Assembly (NCBI GenBank): GCA_037179515.1
Contig: JAXCGZ010007560.1
Location: 62,001 to 126,000, forward strand
DNA length: 64,000 nt
Direction: 5' to 3'
Source: Halocaridina rubra
Lineage: Eukaryota > Arthropoda > Malacostraca > Decapoda > Atyidae
Both the position numbers and the translations under genes were made by a program. The number at the start of each line of letters is the position of its first letter. Position 1 is the first letter of the stretch. The notes beneath the pieces are model-generated. The model was not told the DNA's origin, did no database searches, and was given only the letters and a program-made list of their open reading frames with translations. Below, one piece after another: positions 33,613 through 44,828 of the stretch.

Positions 33613-33663
33613 AATAATGTAATGACAAAGCAGCATAATATGCTGCTTCGTCATTACAGTATT
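33613..33663. repeat. 51-bp near-perfect palindrome in an intron
   Basis: TAATGACAAAGCAGCAT (33620-33636) is mirrored by ATGCTGCTTCGTCATTA (33640-33656), centred at 33638. Pairing extends outward to 33613-33663 with two mismatches in all. The loop is only about three bases, so a long hairpin can form in either strand. Confidence 0.9.
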
Positions 33664-34350
33664 ATATAAAGACTGTGTATAGAATTTATCAAAGTACTGA
33701 AAATATTTGTAGAGGTTATGCTCATCTCAAGTAAAAGCTGACACAAAATTTGTTGAAGAAAAAAAATGTCATACACCGCGTGTTAAACGCAACCATGTTT
33801 TTAAGGGCTGTGTATATTGACCATCTGTTGGCATGTCATTAATTTTAGTGTGAAATATGTGCAGATATGTATGCACTTTAAAGTACTGGTAACTGGAATA
33901 CAACACCACTGTACCATTTTACAACAATAGACAGAATGGACAGTTATTTTATATATAATAACTGGCAATGGCCATAATTCTTTTTCTTTTGGTTATTTCT
34001 TTTATATTGAAATCTGGATGTTTACTCATTTTTTGACTCATACCAAGTAAGAATTTCATCCCTATAAAACTTGTACTCGTACTTATCTAATATTCAACCT
34101 CTTAATATCAGCTTCAAAAAACAAAATTAATTTCACGAGTATATTCAGTAATTTAATGGTATTTTCAGTCTGTAAATTTCTAAAAATAATTTCCAAATTT
34201 TCAGTTTACTACAAGTATTTATAAAAGTGGGATTCAATATTTTTGAGCATTAATAAATATAAAGCATATCCTCTTCATTATTTAAAGCTTACATTTGGAA
34301 AAACTAAATTGACAATGTATCCAAAACAATCCGAAACTAAGTTGCAGTTA
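33664..34350. other. Intronic stretch, nothing recognised
   Basis: AT-rich with no coding block. It ends at the RTE target duplication (34351-34366). Confidence 0.5.
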
Positions 34351-34398
34351 TATGTCATCAGATATCTTCTTCTTCTTCGTCTACATCTTTTCCCACTT

Positions 34399-34872
34399 TT
34401 ATGTGGGGTTGATGTTTCTGGCCAGTTTTCTCCATTTGTTTCTGTCCCATACCTCATCACCGAACAAACCTTTAGACCTTAGGTCGTCATTGATGCAATC
34501 CATCCACCTAAGCTTTGGTCTCCCTCTCTTTCTCCTACCCTGTATATCCATATCCATCACCCTCCCCCCAACATACTGTTCATCCCTCCTAACGACATGA
34601 CCATACCATCTTAGTCTACTTTCTTGTATCTTATCTGATATTTCTCTAACTTTTGAGGTACCTCTAATTACCTCGTTTCTGATCTTATCTCTTCTTGTCA
34701 CCCCACACATCCATCTCAACATCCTCATCTTTGCCACATCCAGTTTTTTCTCTTGTGTCTTCTTTATTGCCCATGTCTCTGCTCCATGCATCATTGCAGG
34801 TCTCACAACTGTCTTATGCACTTTACCCCTCAAGTTAATCCCTATTCTCCAGTCGCACAGCACCCCAGACAC
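34399..34872 (-). pseudogene. RTE ORF2 C-terminal region
   Basis: Continues after the stop: GKVHKTVVRPAMMHGAETWA, KLDVAKMRMLRWMCGVTRRD, RLRWYGHVVRRDEQYVGGRV and a basic RRKRGRPKLRWMDC block, the standard ending of RTE-like ORF2. The stop codon is about 30 bases before the GAA-rich tail region. Confidence 0.88.
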
Positions 34873-34902
34873 TTTCTTCCAGTACTTCCATCCCGCTTGT
34901 AT

Positions 34903-36315
34903 TCAGTGGGTTATTTCTGACTCTAGGTCGCCATCCTCTGCTACTGTTGATCCCAAATACTTGACCTTTTCAACTCCTTTTAACACCTTCCCCTGCAAAT
35001 TGACCTCCCCATCCTCATCATCTCTCAACCTCAAGTACTCTGTCTTCTTCCTGCTGATTTTCAGTCCTCTATCCTCCATCACTCTTCTCCACTCCTCAAG
35101 CTTCTCCTCCACTACCTCTCGTCTGTTGCTACACAGTACAATGTCATCTGCAAAGAGCATACACCACGGAGACTGATCTCTAATACCCTGGGTTACTACA
35201 TCCAAGACCAGATCAAATAGATATGGACTCAAAGCAGACCCCAGATGCAGACCAACATTTACTGAGAGACTTTTCGTCAAGCCCACACTACTCTTAACAT
35301 TTGCCTCTGCCCTCTCATACATATCTTGGATAATTCTTACATATTTCTCGGGGATTCCCATTTCTCTTATACACCTCCACACCTCTTGACGTGGTACTCG
35401 ATCATATGCCTTTTCCAGGTCAATAAAGACCATATGCAGTCCTTTCTGTTTCTCCCGATGCTTTTCCATCATTTGTCTCAAGGCAAATATGGCATCCACT
35501 GTCCCTCTTCCAGGCATGAAGCCAAACTGTTCATCCCCAATTGTCATTACCTCTCTGAGTCTCCTCTCCATGATCTTCTCCCATATCTTCATAGTATGAC
35601 TTAACAACTTTATACCTCTATAGTTTCCACACTCCTGAATGTCTCCCTTCCCTTTATAACTTGGGATGATTAAGCTTCCTCTCCATTCCTCTGGCATCTT
35701 TTCCTGACTAAAGATCTTTTGCATTAAGTCCCACAAGATATCTATGCCTTCCTCTCCAAGACTCTTCCATACCTCCTCTGGCATCTTATCAGGTCCTGCT
35801 GCCTTTCCATTTTTCATTTTCCTTACTGCCTGCTCTACCTCTCTCCTACTCACTGTTGTTGTAACTGCTTCATTTGGAAGTCCATCTTCAAATACTGCTC
35901 TTGGGGTCTCTTCATTTAGTAATCCTTCAAAATAAGTTTCCCATCTGCTTTTTATTTCATCCTCTTCTGCTAGAACTACTTCATAGTTATCCTTTATTTG
36001 TCTTACTTGGGTCAAGTCCTTGGTTGCAGCATCTTGAGCCTTAGCAGTTCGCCATATTTTCTTCTCTCCTTCTGGTGTTTCCAGCTCTTCATAGACTTCA
36101 TTCAATTTCTCTGCCTTTGCTTTTGCTACTGCTCTCCTTGCCTCCTTCTTTGCCTGCTTATACTCTTCTTTAACTTGCTCCAGGCCCGATAAATCTGCCT
36201 TTTTCTTAGATTCTTTCTTGTTCTTCACCCATTCTTGCACTTGCTCATTCCACCACCATGACTCTATCATTTGGGGGTTTCCTTCCTGATGACTTTCCAA
36301 GTACCTCCTCACCAA
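34903..36315 (-). pseudogene. RTE reverse transcriptase
   Basis: An open stretch of 470 codons with canonical blocks in order: MKNGKAAGPDKMPEEVWKS, YRGIKLLSHTMKIWEKIMER, EQFGFMPGRGTVDAIFALRQ, MVFIDLEKAYDRVPRQEVW, GLHLGSALSPYLFDLVLDV and the catalytic CMLFADDIVLCSN. It ends at a TGA after DGDLESEITH, where relatives usually have an Arg codon, so a CGA-to-TGA change probably closed it. RT motifs look intact. Confidence 0.93.
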
Positions 36316-37440
36316 CCCTCAAAATCACCTTACTATTCTCTGTCCACCATTCTTGTACATCTTCATGCAACCTTATCGATTCCAACACTCTTCCCTTAAA
36401 CATAGCTCTCAGCTCTGCATCTTTCAATCTCCACCACTTTATCTTTGGGTCCATCCTCGGCTTCTTACTTTTCCTACATTTCCTGTGCCTGCATTCAGTT
36501 ACTACTAGCCTATGTTGCACTGCTACACTCTCCCCATTTATTACTTTACAGTTGCTAATCTCCTTCAGATGGTCTCTCCTACACAACAATAAATCTATCT
36601 GGCTCTCCCTTCCACCACTAGTGTATGTAATCAATCTGTTTTCTTTTTTCTCAAAGAATGTGTTGACCAATGCCAGATCAAAAGCCACTGCAAAATTAAT
36701 CACTCTCTCTCCCCCCTCATTTCTCTCGCTCACCCCCTAGCCCCCATGGACTCTACCTATCCCAGCCCTCCCAATTCCCAAGTGGCCATTTAGATCTCCT
36801 CCCAAAATTACCCTCTCCTTCATAGGAATTGTTCTAAGCTCCTGGTCAATCTCCTCCCAAAATGCATCCTTCACCTCCGCTGTACAACTAGTTTGTGGTG
36901 CATAGGCACATATCACATTGAATACCGTTTTCCCAGTCCCAGCTTTAAACTCATAATTCTGTCACTCTTTCTATTCACACCAAGTAAGCTTTCCTTCAGG
37001 TCTTTGGATAGTATTATTCCTACACCATTCCTCCCTTCCTCATTTGCTCCACTATAGAACAATTTGCAACCCTCACCCAGTTCCCTCGCCTTATTTCCTT
37101 TCCACCTGGTTTCCTGCATACACAGCACTCCAATTCTCCTCCTTTCCATCAGGTCCACCAATTCTCGTCCCTTCCCAGTCATCGTCCCCACATTAAGAGT
37201 GCCCACCCGCAGCACCACCTCTGACACTCTCCCTCGAGCTTGCCTCTTTAACCCAGCCTGCCCATGACTGGGTAGCCCTTGCTGTCTTTCCGGAGGGGTC
37301 AGGCGAAGCCCCAACGCGCCACCTATGGGGAATGCCCTAGTATGGTGATTACTCTCGTTATCCGTACTGGTCATATTTTGGTTTTGGCAAATTTTTATGG
37401 CCAACTCTCCCCATCTACCCGGGCTTGGGACCGGTACCAA
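36245..37440 (-). pseudogene. RTE apurinic-type endonuclease domain
   Basis: Nicks target DNA to prime reverse transcription. The N-terminal half (36913-37440) has VGTLNVGTMTGKGRELVDLM, CMQETRWKGNKARELG and NGVGIILSKDLKES. The C-terminal half (36245-36733) has ITYTSGGRESQIDLLLCRRD and ESVAVQHRLVVTECRHRK. The segment 36734-36912 between them is frameshifted. The Asp/His catalytic motif near AVQHRLVV is present in the usual place. The domain order is normal for RTE. Confidence 0.85.
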
Positions 37441-37491
37441 GTTGAGGCTGGCTTGCCCCCCTCAGTGGCTGGGTTTATGTCATCAGATATC

Positions 37492-39890
37492 ATTGGTCCT
37501 TACTTTCTTAGGCTCTCTCATTAAATATAGTACTCTTGTTATAAAGCATCAGTACGTTACTGGCTTGTAATAAACTTATAGGGTGTTGTACTGCATGTAG
37601 TAAAAAATGATGCAAAAACGTTTTCTTATTTTGTACAGGCAATTACAAACTAGTTGCATGCAATGTTTGCCCTAATATATACCTTACTATGTGCGCCAAA
37701 AATCTAAAGTTGAGTATTCTGTCTCTATATTAGGTTTTGATACAACAGACATAATTGCTTAAATAATATGCCATGGTTAAAATATATTAAGAAGAGTGCA
37801 ATGTAAAGTTGTTCACAACTTTGGTAATATTTGATATTAGAATTTGCAATGTATATTCTATGTTTAAAAGAGCTATATGTTATACTGAATCATTATATTT
37901 ACTCTCAGAGTACTGTACAACTGTCTTTCGATATGTAATATATTAACTATTCTGAGGCATTTTCATTATTTTGTGAAAAGCTGTATAAAAAATTTGTGCA
38001 AACTATAGAGCTTTCAGAAATTAAAATAGAAATATATACATAAATATTTCAGATAAGAACATAACTTTTATAGTCAGTAATAAGTGACTTTACATACCAT
38101 ACTAGGTCATATGATAAAACTGTAGAGTGATATATTATATTTTATGTGAGATAATTCAGGAAACTGTTGCATATTTGCATTTTTGTTATGTAGTTTCTAT
38201 GTATCCCCTTAGGGTAGGGGAAAAAGAAAGAATACTACCACTATATTCCCTGCATACTGTAAGAATTCACTAAAATGGATAAAGGAACCAAGGACTGAAA
38301 ATCTCAATCTCTCTGATATTTTCTTTTCTTTCTATAAAGAGAAGGGGGTAAAGCTTGGCAGTGCATTATGATACTTTGCTGCCTAATTTGTTTTTCTATT
38401 TGATCAGACTATTTTTTCACTAGGATATAACGCTATGTTAAAAAAGAAAAGTATATTTAGGCTGGTTTTGGAAATATCCTTTTTTACATAATGAATTTGA
38501 TTTCTGCCTATACTGTAAATTCATATTATTATGTTAATGGCTATTTTTTCTGGAATTCTCTGTGCTGTCTCGAGCAAAATGAATTTCTGTGAGACATCAA
38601 GAGCAACCAATAATTGTAAGGAACTGGATGTGCTTCATATACAGTTATCAATGCAAGACAACTTCTAAATTAAACAGATTCAGAGTGATAGCAACATCTT
38701 CTCACACAAATATCTCTGGGAATCTATGCCACATTTGTAATTACAAAGTTTCACTTGTTCAAAGATTAGTGATTCAGACACGATGATACCCCCTTGTATA
38801 GTTTTCCTTGTTAACGAGAAGGCAAGTAGATACTGTTACACTGTTCATTAGAAATTTAAGTACTACATGTATCAGTTCTCAGTGTATTAGTCACACTTGT
38901 AGACAGCTGAAATTTGCAATGCACTACACGTCCCTGTTGTAGATTTAGGGGAATAATCGTGATCGTTGATATAAAGGGTTGGGATTAAAAATGGCATTAT
39001 TTCTTTTCCATGAAGTCTATGGTCACTCTCCCATTTTGCACCAAAAAAAAAAAAAAAAAAAATCCATGAGGGTAGTGGGAATATTTACTGGAATTTATAC
39101 ATAATACATAACTATGGAAGAGAGCTGGTTCTGCATTCATTCTTTCATCAGGATGATGACCGTAAGTCCTAATAACATTGGAGTTTCATTAGTTTGAAAT
39201 TTCCCTCATGGACATTAATGATCCAATAAATAAAGCCCCACTGAAATAAATCTCATGAAAATATCACATCCTAAGATATCCAGATGGTCATTGCATAATA
39301 TAATCCAATAAAAATCGCTGGGAGCCTGTTGTAATATAAAAAAAAATTGTGATGTTGGTGTGAGATTTGAATCCATATTCAGACTTAGAATACGTAACAT
39401 GTGTAATTTCATGGGGAGTGTATTGGAAGGAAATATAATATATAAGCCCATTTGTATAAATATATACCAGTATAATACTTCCAGTTCATTACCTTTCATG
39501 GATCATACAAGAACTTAGCTTTGCGAATCATTAGTATCCTTAAAACTATTGTGTGCTTAACCTGGTATTGTGATTTCAAGTACAAATGCCAGAGAGCATT
39601 ATATTTTTAACATATTAGATTTTTGCCTATACTGCTGAGTCATATAATTATTCTAATGTTTAGTTTTTCTGAAGTAAACAGTTTAGATTAAGTTAGAAGG
39701 GTTAAGATTCTCAGTCTAAATATATGCAGTCATTAGTTGCTCCTCACCTGTACTTTAAATCAGTCTCAACTTTTCATATACATGTGATAAATGTATTTTT
39801 AATCACAGTCTCAATTTTTAATATACATATGATAAATTTAATAAAAAGTAATCTGGTTAGAAAATGAATATCTTCTGTATTTGGTCTTAC
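37492..39890. other. Large AT-rich intron segment, nothing recognised
   Basis: No coding or known repeat signature was found over 2.4 kb, apart from an A-run at about 39042-39061. It is bounded by the RTE target duplication on the left and a host exon on the right. Confidence 0.55.
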
Positions 39891-39997
39891 CTGAAAAGAA
39901 GCATTAGTATTGTTTCTTTTAACCGAACTACGTTCTGAATTTTTAGAGGCTGAACGGTTTAGTTTTGGCCGAGATCGATGGATAGATGTAGTACTAC
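39891..39997 (-). CDS. Ser/Lys/Arg-rich exon of the tail gene
   Basis: 107-bp exon with acceptor CTTAACAG at right and donor GTAAGACC at left; phase 1 in, phase 0 out. It encodes STTSIHRSRPKLNRSASKNS and ERSSVKRNNTNASFQ. Phase 0 matches the 33227 exon. Phase 1 matches the 40508 exon, giving a split Gly codon. Confidence 0.68.
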
Positions 39998-40135
39998 CTG
40001 TTAAGAACATGGAAAAAAAAATTAGAAATACATACTGTATCTGTGAAGAACCTCTTTTTCATATCATCCTGATTACAAACGAAGTTTGGTACTATAATTA
40101 GAAAATAAGGTGATATTTCAACTTACTGAAATATT

Positions 40136-40215
40136 TCCTGGGATGGGACTATTTGGTGCTGCCGCATTGGTACCTCTACTTTTATCACTAAACTGCTTTG
40201 GCGTTGCCCTTTTGG
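40136..40215 (-). CDS. Candidate extra exon, frame unresolved
   Basis: Minus-strand acceptor-like AATCTAG and donor GTAAGTTG bracket about 80 bp. One open frame reads NSAKRATPKQFSDKSRGTNA and on to PNSPIPGNIS, much like neighbouring exons. However, 80 bp is not a multiple of three, and its insertion would break the joint between 40508 and 39891. It may be an alternative or dead exon, or it may contain a sequencing indel. Confidence 0.35.
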
Positions 40216-40507
40216 CAGAGTTGCGTTGGCTAGATTAGGTTAAATTACTGTAAATTAACCTATTTTATATTTAGTAAAGGCGCCATTCACGACAACAGAG
40301 GGCCACACAAAAACGGCAGCATCAAGTATCCAACCCAATATTTCCTAAGCTATATGTACTTATAATCACACAAACAAATGCCTGTTACTAAATATTTTCC
40401 TTACAACTAAATATACCTATTTCTTTAAGTATTTGTAATAAGAAAAAGTTGATATATCATTAAACTTACAGCTGCTTTCTAAAAGAAATATTTTTGTCAT
40501 TTCTTAC

Positions 40508-40640
40508 CTCCAAATGCCATTGGTAAAATTCGAGTTTGGAGGAAAGAAATTACTGAATTCTTTCTTCCAGGGGTTGATGATGCTATGGATCTTTGAGATG
40601 CAATTTTCTTGAAAGAACTTGGAGTACCTTTCTCAGCATC
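40508..40640 (-). CDS. Upstream-most exon of the tail gene block
   Basis: 133-bp exon with acceptor TTTCTTACAG at right and donor GTAAGAAA at left; phase 0 in, phase 1 out. It encodes DAEKGTPSSFKKIASQRSIA and GRKNSVISFLQTRILPMAFG. Phase 0 is also the phase in which the bestrophin exon at 54266-54490 could leave, so the two may belong to one transcript. It is not recognised as a known domain. Confidence 0.68.
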
Positions 40641-40689
40641 CTGTAAGAAATTTTATATATACCTCTAAGCTTTGAGCCACACAAATCAA

Positions 40690-41265
40690 AGTACCGCTCT
40701 TTAACAACTCTGTCATAACCAGGGATGAATTTAAAAATCGTTACCATATCACCCCTCTTTTTTCTTCCAGTTTGAAGACATATTAAATGTCTCTCCTTTG
40801 CCCTCTCTTCATAGCTGGATTTTATACAAATTATAGATGGTTTTTCAAGAGCAATATCCAGAAGAGTGTTGCATATTCAAGCTCCGGTCTCATGTAAGTA
40901 AGGTATGTAATGATTAACATTTCCTTATCCATATGCCTGTAGGCCACTGTATTTGTGGCAAGAAAACATAGCACTTACTAAATCGTTCATATCCCTCCCA
41001 GGAGAGTAATGCGTCTATTCATTCACTCCTAGATCTATTTTGTTCACGGATTTTTGGAGTTTCTATTATTATTTGAATACTTTAACATGGATTTTCTTGT
41101 ACTCATGTTCATTCTTAGTACATTGCATTTTGAAGTATTTATTATCATTAACCAATTAGCTGGCCACTTACACAGCCTGTTATGGCTTCTTGTAGTTCTC
41201 TATCACTATTTATGTCTTTTACTCTCTTCAGAATCCATCTGCAAACAAATTTAAATATGCAGCCT
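40690..41265 (-). mobile_element. Old antisense N1 LINE 3' fragment
   Basis: Diverged minus-strand match to the N1 3' coding end: GCATATTCAAGCTCCGGTCT and ATTTCCTTATCCATATGCCT parallel the 46800-46880 and 52300-52370 copies. No open frame survives. Confidence 0.7.
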
Positions 41266-41278
41266 TCAACAGATTATT

Positions 41279-41338
41279 TACACACACACACACACGAGCT
41301 TTGGGCTCTTTCCCATAAACACAATTAGGTAATCACAT
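41279..41338 (+). repeat. (CA)n and a detached N1 LINE 3' terminus
   Basis: A short CA tract is followed by CGAGCTTTGGGCTCTTTCCC and AACACAATTAGGTAATCAC, the conserved 3' end of N1. The next N1 copy starts immediately after it. Confidence 0.75.
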
Positions 41339-41340
41339 TT

Positions 41341-42312
41341 AAGAGAGCGGATGGGAGCATCACTAAGACGGATGAAGAGATCTGCAAAGAATTGAACAAG
41401 GAGTTTCTGTCAGTATTTACAGCAGAAAATACCGCACCCCTTCAGATTGCAGAGATAGAAGCTCAGGGGCCGGTATTAGAGAACATCAATCTTACAGCCA
41501 CAGAGGAATGCAAAGCGCTGATGGAGTTAGATGTCCATAAAGCTACAGGCCCTGATGATATATCCCCGCATGTACTTAAAAAATGCGCAAACTCAATATC
41601 AGTGGCGCTAAGTATCATATTTAAAAGGTCACTGGAGTCAGGGGAGATTCCAAGATGCTAGAAACAAGCAGACGTGATACCTATCTTCAAAAAGGGAAGG
41701 AGGGATATGGCTCTAAACTATAGACCAGTTTCCTTGACCAGCATAGTTTGCAAAGTTAAGGAGAAACTACTAAGCAAACACATCTCTCTTCACTTGGAAT
41801 CCTTCAACTTTTTGTCAGTGAGGCAACATGGCTTCAGAGAAGGTAGATTAACAGTAACAAGCTTATTAGAATTTTATGATGAGGTAAGCCGAATCTTACA
41901 GGAAAGAGAGGGCTGGGCAGATTGCATATTCCTAGACTTGCAGAAAGCATTTGACACTGTTCCACATAGGAGACTTATTAGGAAGCTACAAGCGATATCT
42001 AGAATAGGTGGAAATGTCTTGGAATGGATAAAAACTTACTAAGAAGGAAGGGAACAGAGGGTTAGAGTAAGACACTTAATGTCTGAATGGAGAAGAGTTA
42101 GTAGTGGAGTTTCACAGCATTCAGTTTTAGGGCCACTTTAGCTCCTTGTATATGTAAGTGACCTGTAAATTCATTCATGAATATGCTTGCAGATGATGCA
42201 AAGATTGTGAAGAAAGTAGAAAACAAGAACAATGGTAGAGAACTTAAAGAAGATCTAAGTAGTCTGCATGAGTGATCAAAAAAGTGGCTAATGAAATTCA
42301 TTACTTCAATAT
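41341..42312 (+). mobile_element. N1 LINE copy E1 (RT segment, both ends truncated)
   Basis: Starts in the linker before RT and ends within the RT C-terminal region. Blocks: LDVHKATGPDDISPHVLKKC, FKKGRRDMALNYRPVSLTSI, RQHGFREGRLTVTSLLEFYD, GWADCIFLDLQKAFDTVPHR. An in-frame TAG at 41659-41661 and later frame breaks kill it. The same TAG occurs in E4. At 42312 it is fused to an upstream part of a second copy. Confidence 0.85.
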
Positions 42313-44420
42313 GTAAGGTTATTGACTGGAGAACCTTATTTTACAACAAATCTGTACAAGAAATGTATGACATCTTTTGTGAGAAATATGGAAAGATAGT
42401 GGATTGCTGCATACCTGTCACCAAAGTAGGTGTAATTCATGCCAGAGAGAAATGGTTTGATAATGAATGTAAAAGAGCTAAGGAGTGGAGAGACAATTGT
42501 TGGAAAATGTATGAGGAGAAAAAAACATAAATGCCTGTTAAGCCTACAAAAGAGCAAGAAATGACTACCTAAGTAAAAGAAGAGAGGCAGAGAGAGACTA
42601 TGAGAGGGACATCACCAGGAAGGCTAAAGAAAATCCCAAGCTTTTCCACAGCTTTATCAGAGGAAAACTGAAGGTAAAAGAACAGGTTTTAAGGCTAAAG
42701 AGAGCGGATGGAAGCATCACTGAGACGGATGAAGAGATCTGCAAAGAATTGAACAAGGAGTTTCAGTCAGTATTTACAGTAGAAAATACCCCACCCCCTC
42801 AGATTGCAGAGATTGAAGCTCAAGTGCCGGTATTAGAGAACATCAACCTTACAGCCACAGAGGTAGGCAAAGTGATGATGGATTTAGATGTTCATAAAGC
42901 TACAGGTCCTGATGATATATCCCCTCATGTACTTAAAAAATGTGCAAACTCAATATCAGTGGCACTGGGTATCATATTTAAAAAGTCACTGGAGTCAGGG
43001 GAGATTCCAAGATGATGGAAACAAGCAAATGTGATACCTATCTTCAAAAAGGGCAGGAGGGATACGGCTCTGAACTATAGACCAGTTTCCTTGAGCAGCA
43101 TAGTTTGCAAAGTTATGAAGACACTACTAAGGAAACATATCTCTCTTCACTTGGAATCCGTCAACTTTATGTCAGTGAGGCAGCATGGCTTCAGAGAAGG
43201 TAGATCAACAGTAACAAACTTATTAGAATTTTATGATGAAGTAAGCCAAATCTTACAGGAAAGAGAGGGCTGGGCAGATTGCATATTCCTAGACTTCCAG
43301 GAAGCGTTTGACACTGTTCCACATGGGAGACTTATTAGGAAGCTGCAAGCAATGGCTAGAATAGGTGGAAATGTCTTGGAATGGATAAAAACTTACTTAG
43401 AAGGAAGAGAACAAAGGGTTAGAGTAAGACACTCAGTGTCTGAATGTTGAAGAGTTAGTAGTGGAGTTCCACAGGGTTCAGTTTTAGGGCCACTTTTGTT
43501 CCTTGTATATGTAAATGACCTACCATGGTCTGTAAATTCATTCATGAATATGTTTGCAGATGATGCAAATATTGTGAAGAAAGTAGGAAATGAAAACAAT
43601 GGTAGAGAACTTCAGGAAGATTTAAAGAGTCTGCACGAGTGGTCAGAAAAGTGGCTAATGAAATCCAATACTTCAAAATGTAAGGTAATGAGAATGGGTA
43701 CAAGTGCAAGAAGGCCCAAGCTTGACTACTCGGTGGCTGGAGTACAACTTCAAGAGACAGAAAATGAGAGAGATCTAGGAGTAAACATACTGGCAGATTT
43801 GTCTCCAGAAATACATATAAATGGCATAGTAAGGGCAGCATATGCCTTCTTATCAAATGTAAGGGTAGCCTTCAGGCACATGGACAAGGAAATGTTCAGA
43901 AATATTTGTGTAACCTATGTGAGGCCAAAACTCGAATATGCAGCCCCCTTTTGGAATCCGCACTTGAAAAAGCACATGGCTAAGCTTGAAAAAAGTTCAA
44001 AGACTTGCCACGAAACTGGTGCCAGAAATACGCAATCTCAGTTATGATGAGAGGCTGAGGGAATTACACATACCATCACTCGAAGCTAGAAGATTGAGGG
44101 GGATATGGTGACAGTCTTTAAATTCCTTCATGGTTATGATAGAGTGGATAGGCATCGATATTTTGATATGGCTGGCTCTAGAACTAGAGGTCATAGTTTG
44201 AAGCTTCGTAAGAAAACTTCTTTGCAGGATGTAAGGAAATACTTGTTCAGTGTAAGAGTAGTTGATAATTGGAATTGGCTAAGCGAGGAGGTAGTTAATG
44301 CTATATCAATTCATAGTTTTAAGGACAGGTATGATAAGTATCACTAAGTATAAAATGGAACCGATGAAGAGACGGGAAGATACGAGCTTTGGGTCTTTCC
44401 CGTAAACACAATTAGGTAAT
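42313..44420 (+). mobile_element. N1 LINE copy E2 (mid-ORF2 to 3' end)
   Basis: Begins at IDWRTLFYNKSVQEMYDIFC, the stretch after the endonuclease, and continues through RT to the 3' terminus. RT shows FADDANIV with both catalytic Asp. Breaks include a TGA at 43013-43015 and a TGA at 43448-43450; the second is shared with copy E8. It ends in CGTAAACACAATTAGGTAAT. Confidence 0.85.
43496..44047 (+). pseudogene. E2 reverse transcriptase C-terminal part
   Basis: An open stretch of 183 codons: FLVYVNDLPWSVNSFMNMFA, catalytic ADD, ENNGRELQEDLKSLHEWSEK, NERDLGVNILADLSPEIHIN and RPKLEYAAPFWNPHLKKHMA. It is then frameshifted in the A-run after LEK. It corresponds to the RT palm end plus thumb of APE-type LINEs of the Jockey/CR1/L2 group. 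Confidence 0.82.
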
Positions 44421-44440
44421 CAATTTGGTAATCACACACA

Positions 44441-44800
44441 CACCATCACTCGAAGCTAGAAGATTGAGGGGGAATATGGTGACAGTCTTTAAATTCCCTC
44501 ATGGTTATGACAGAGTGGATAGGGATCGATATTTTGATATTGCTGGCTCTAGAACTAGAGGTCATAGTTCGAAGCTTTGTAAGAAAACTTCTTTGCAGGA
44601 TGTAAGGAAATACTTTTTCAGCGTAAGAGTAGTTAATAATTGCAATTCACTAAGCGAGGAGGTAATTAATGCTATCTCAATCCATAGTTTTAAGGACATG
44701 TATGATAAGTATCACTAAGTAGAAAATGGAACCGATCAGGTGACGGGAAGATATGAGCTTTGGGCTCAACATAATTAGGTAATTAAACAGGTAATCACAC
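44441..44800 (+). mobile_element. N1 LINE copy E3, tandem 3'-end fragment
   Basis: Repeats the last about 340 bases of E2 in direct orientation (PSLEARRLRGNMVTVFKFPH, DVRKYFFSVRVVNNCNSLSE). Its 3' terminus has a small deletion (GGGCTCAACATAATTAGG). It is separated from E2 by a CACA-rich spacer. Confidence 0.83.
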
Positions 44801-44828
44801 ACACAGAGTAATCAAAAAAAAAAAAATT

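Larger units (their letters stand above)
34367..37475 (-). mobile_element. RTE-type LINE, nearly complete, with 16-bp target duplication
   Basis: About 3.1-kb non-LTR retrotransposon on the minus strand in one intron of the host gene, in the same orientation as the gene. It is flanked by a perfect repeat TATGTCATCAGATATC at 34351-34366 and 37476-37491. Its 3' end (left) is a short GAA-repeat tail (minus strand), as in the 63-bp fragment at 30638. The coding region has apurinic endonuclease, RT and a C-terminal region, broken in only a few places. Confidence 0.93.

Noticed and set aside
34961..37524. Several plus-strand Ser/Leu/Phe-rich frames (34961, 35326, 36258, 37279)
   Set aside because: They are complements of the minus-strand RTE coding region, with no motifs of their own.
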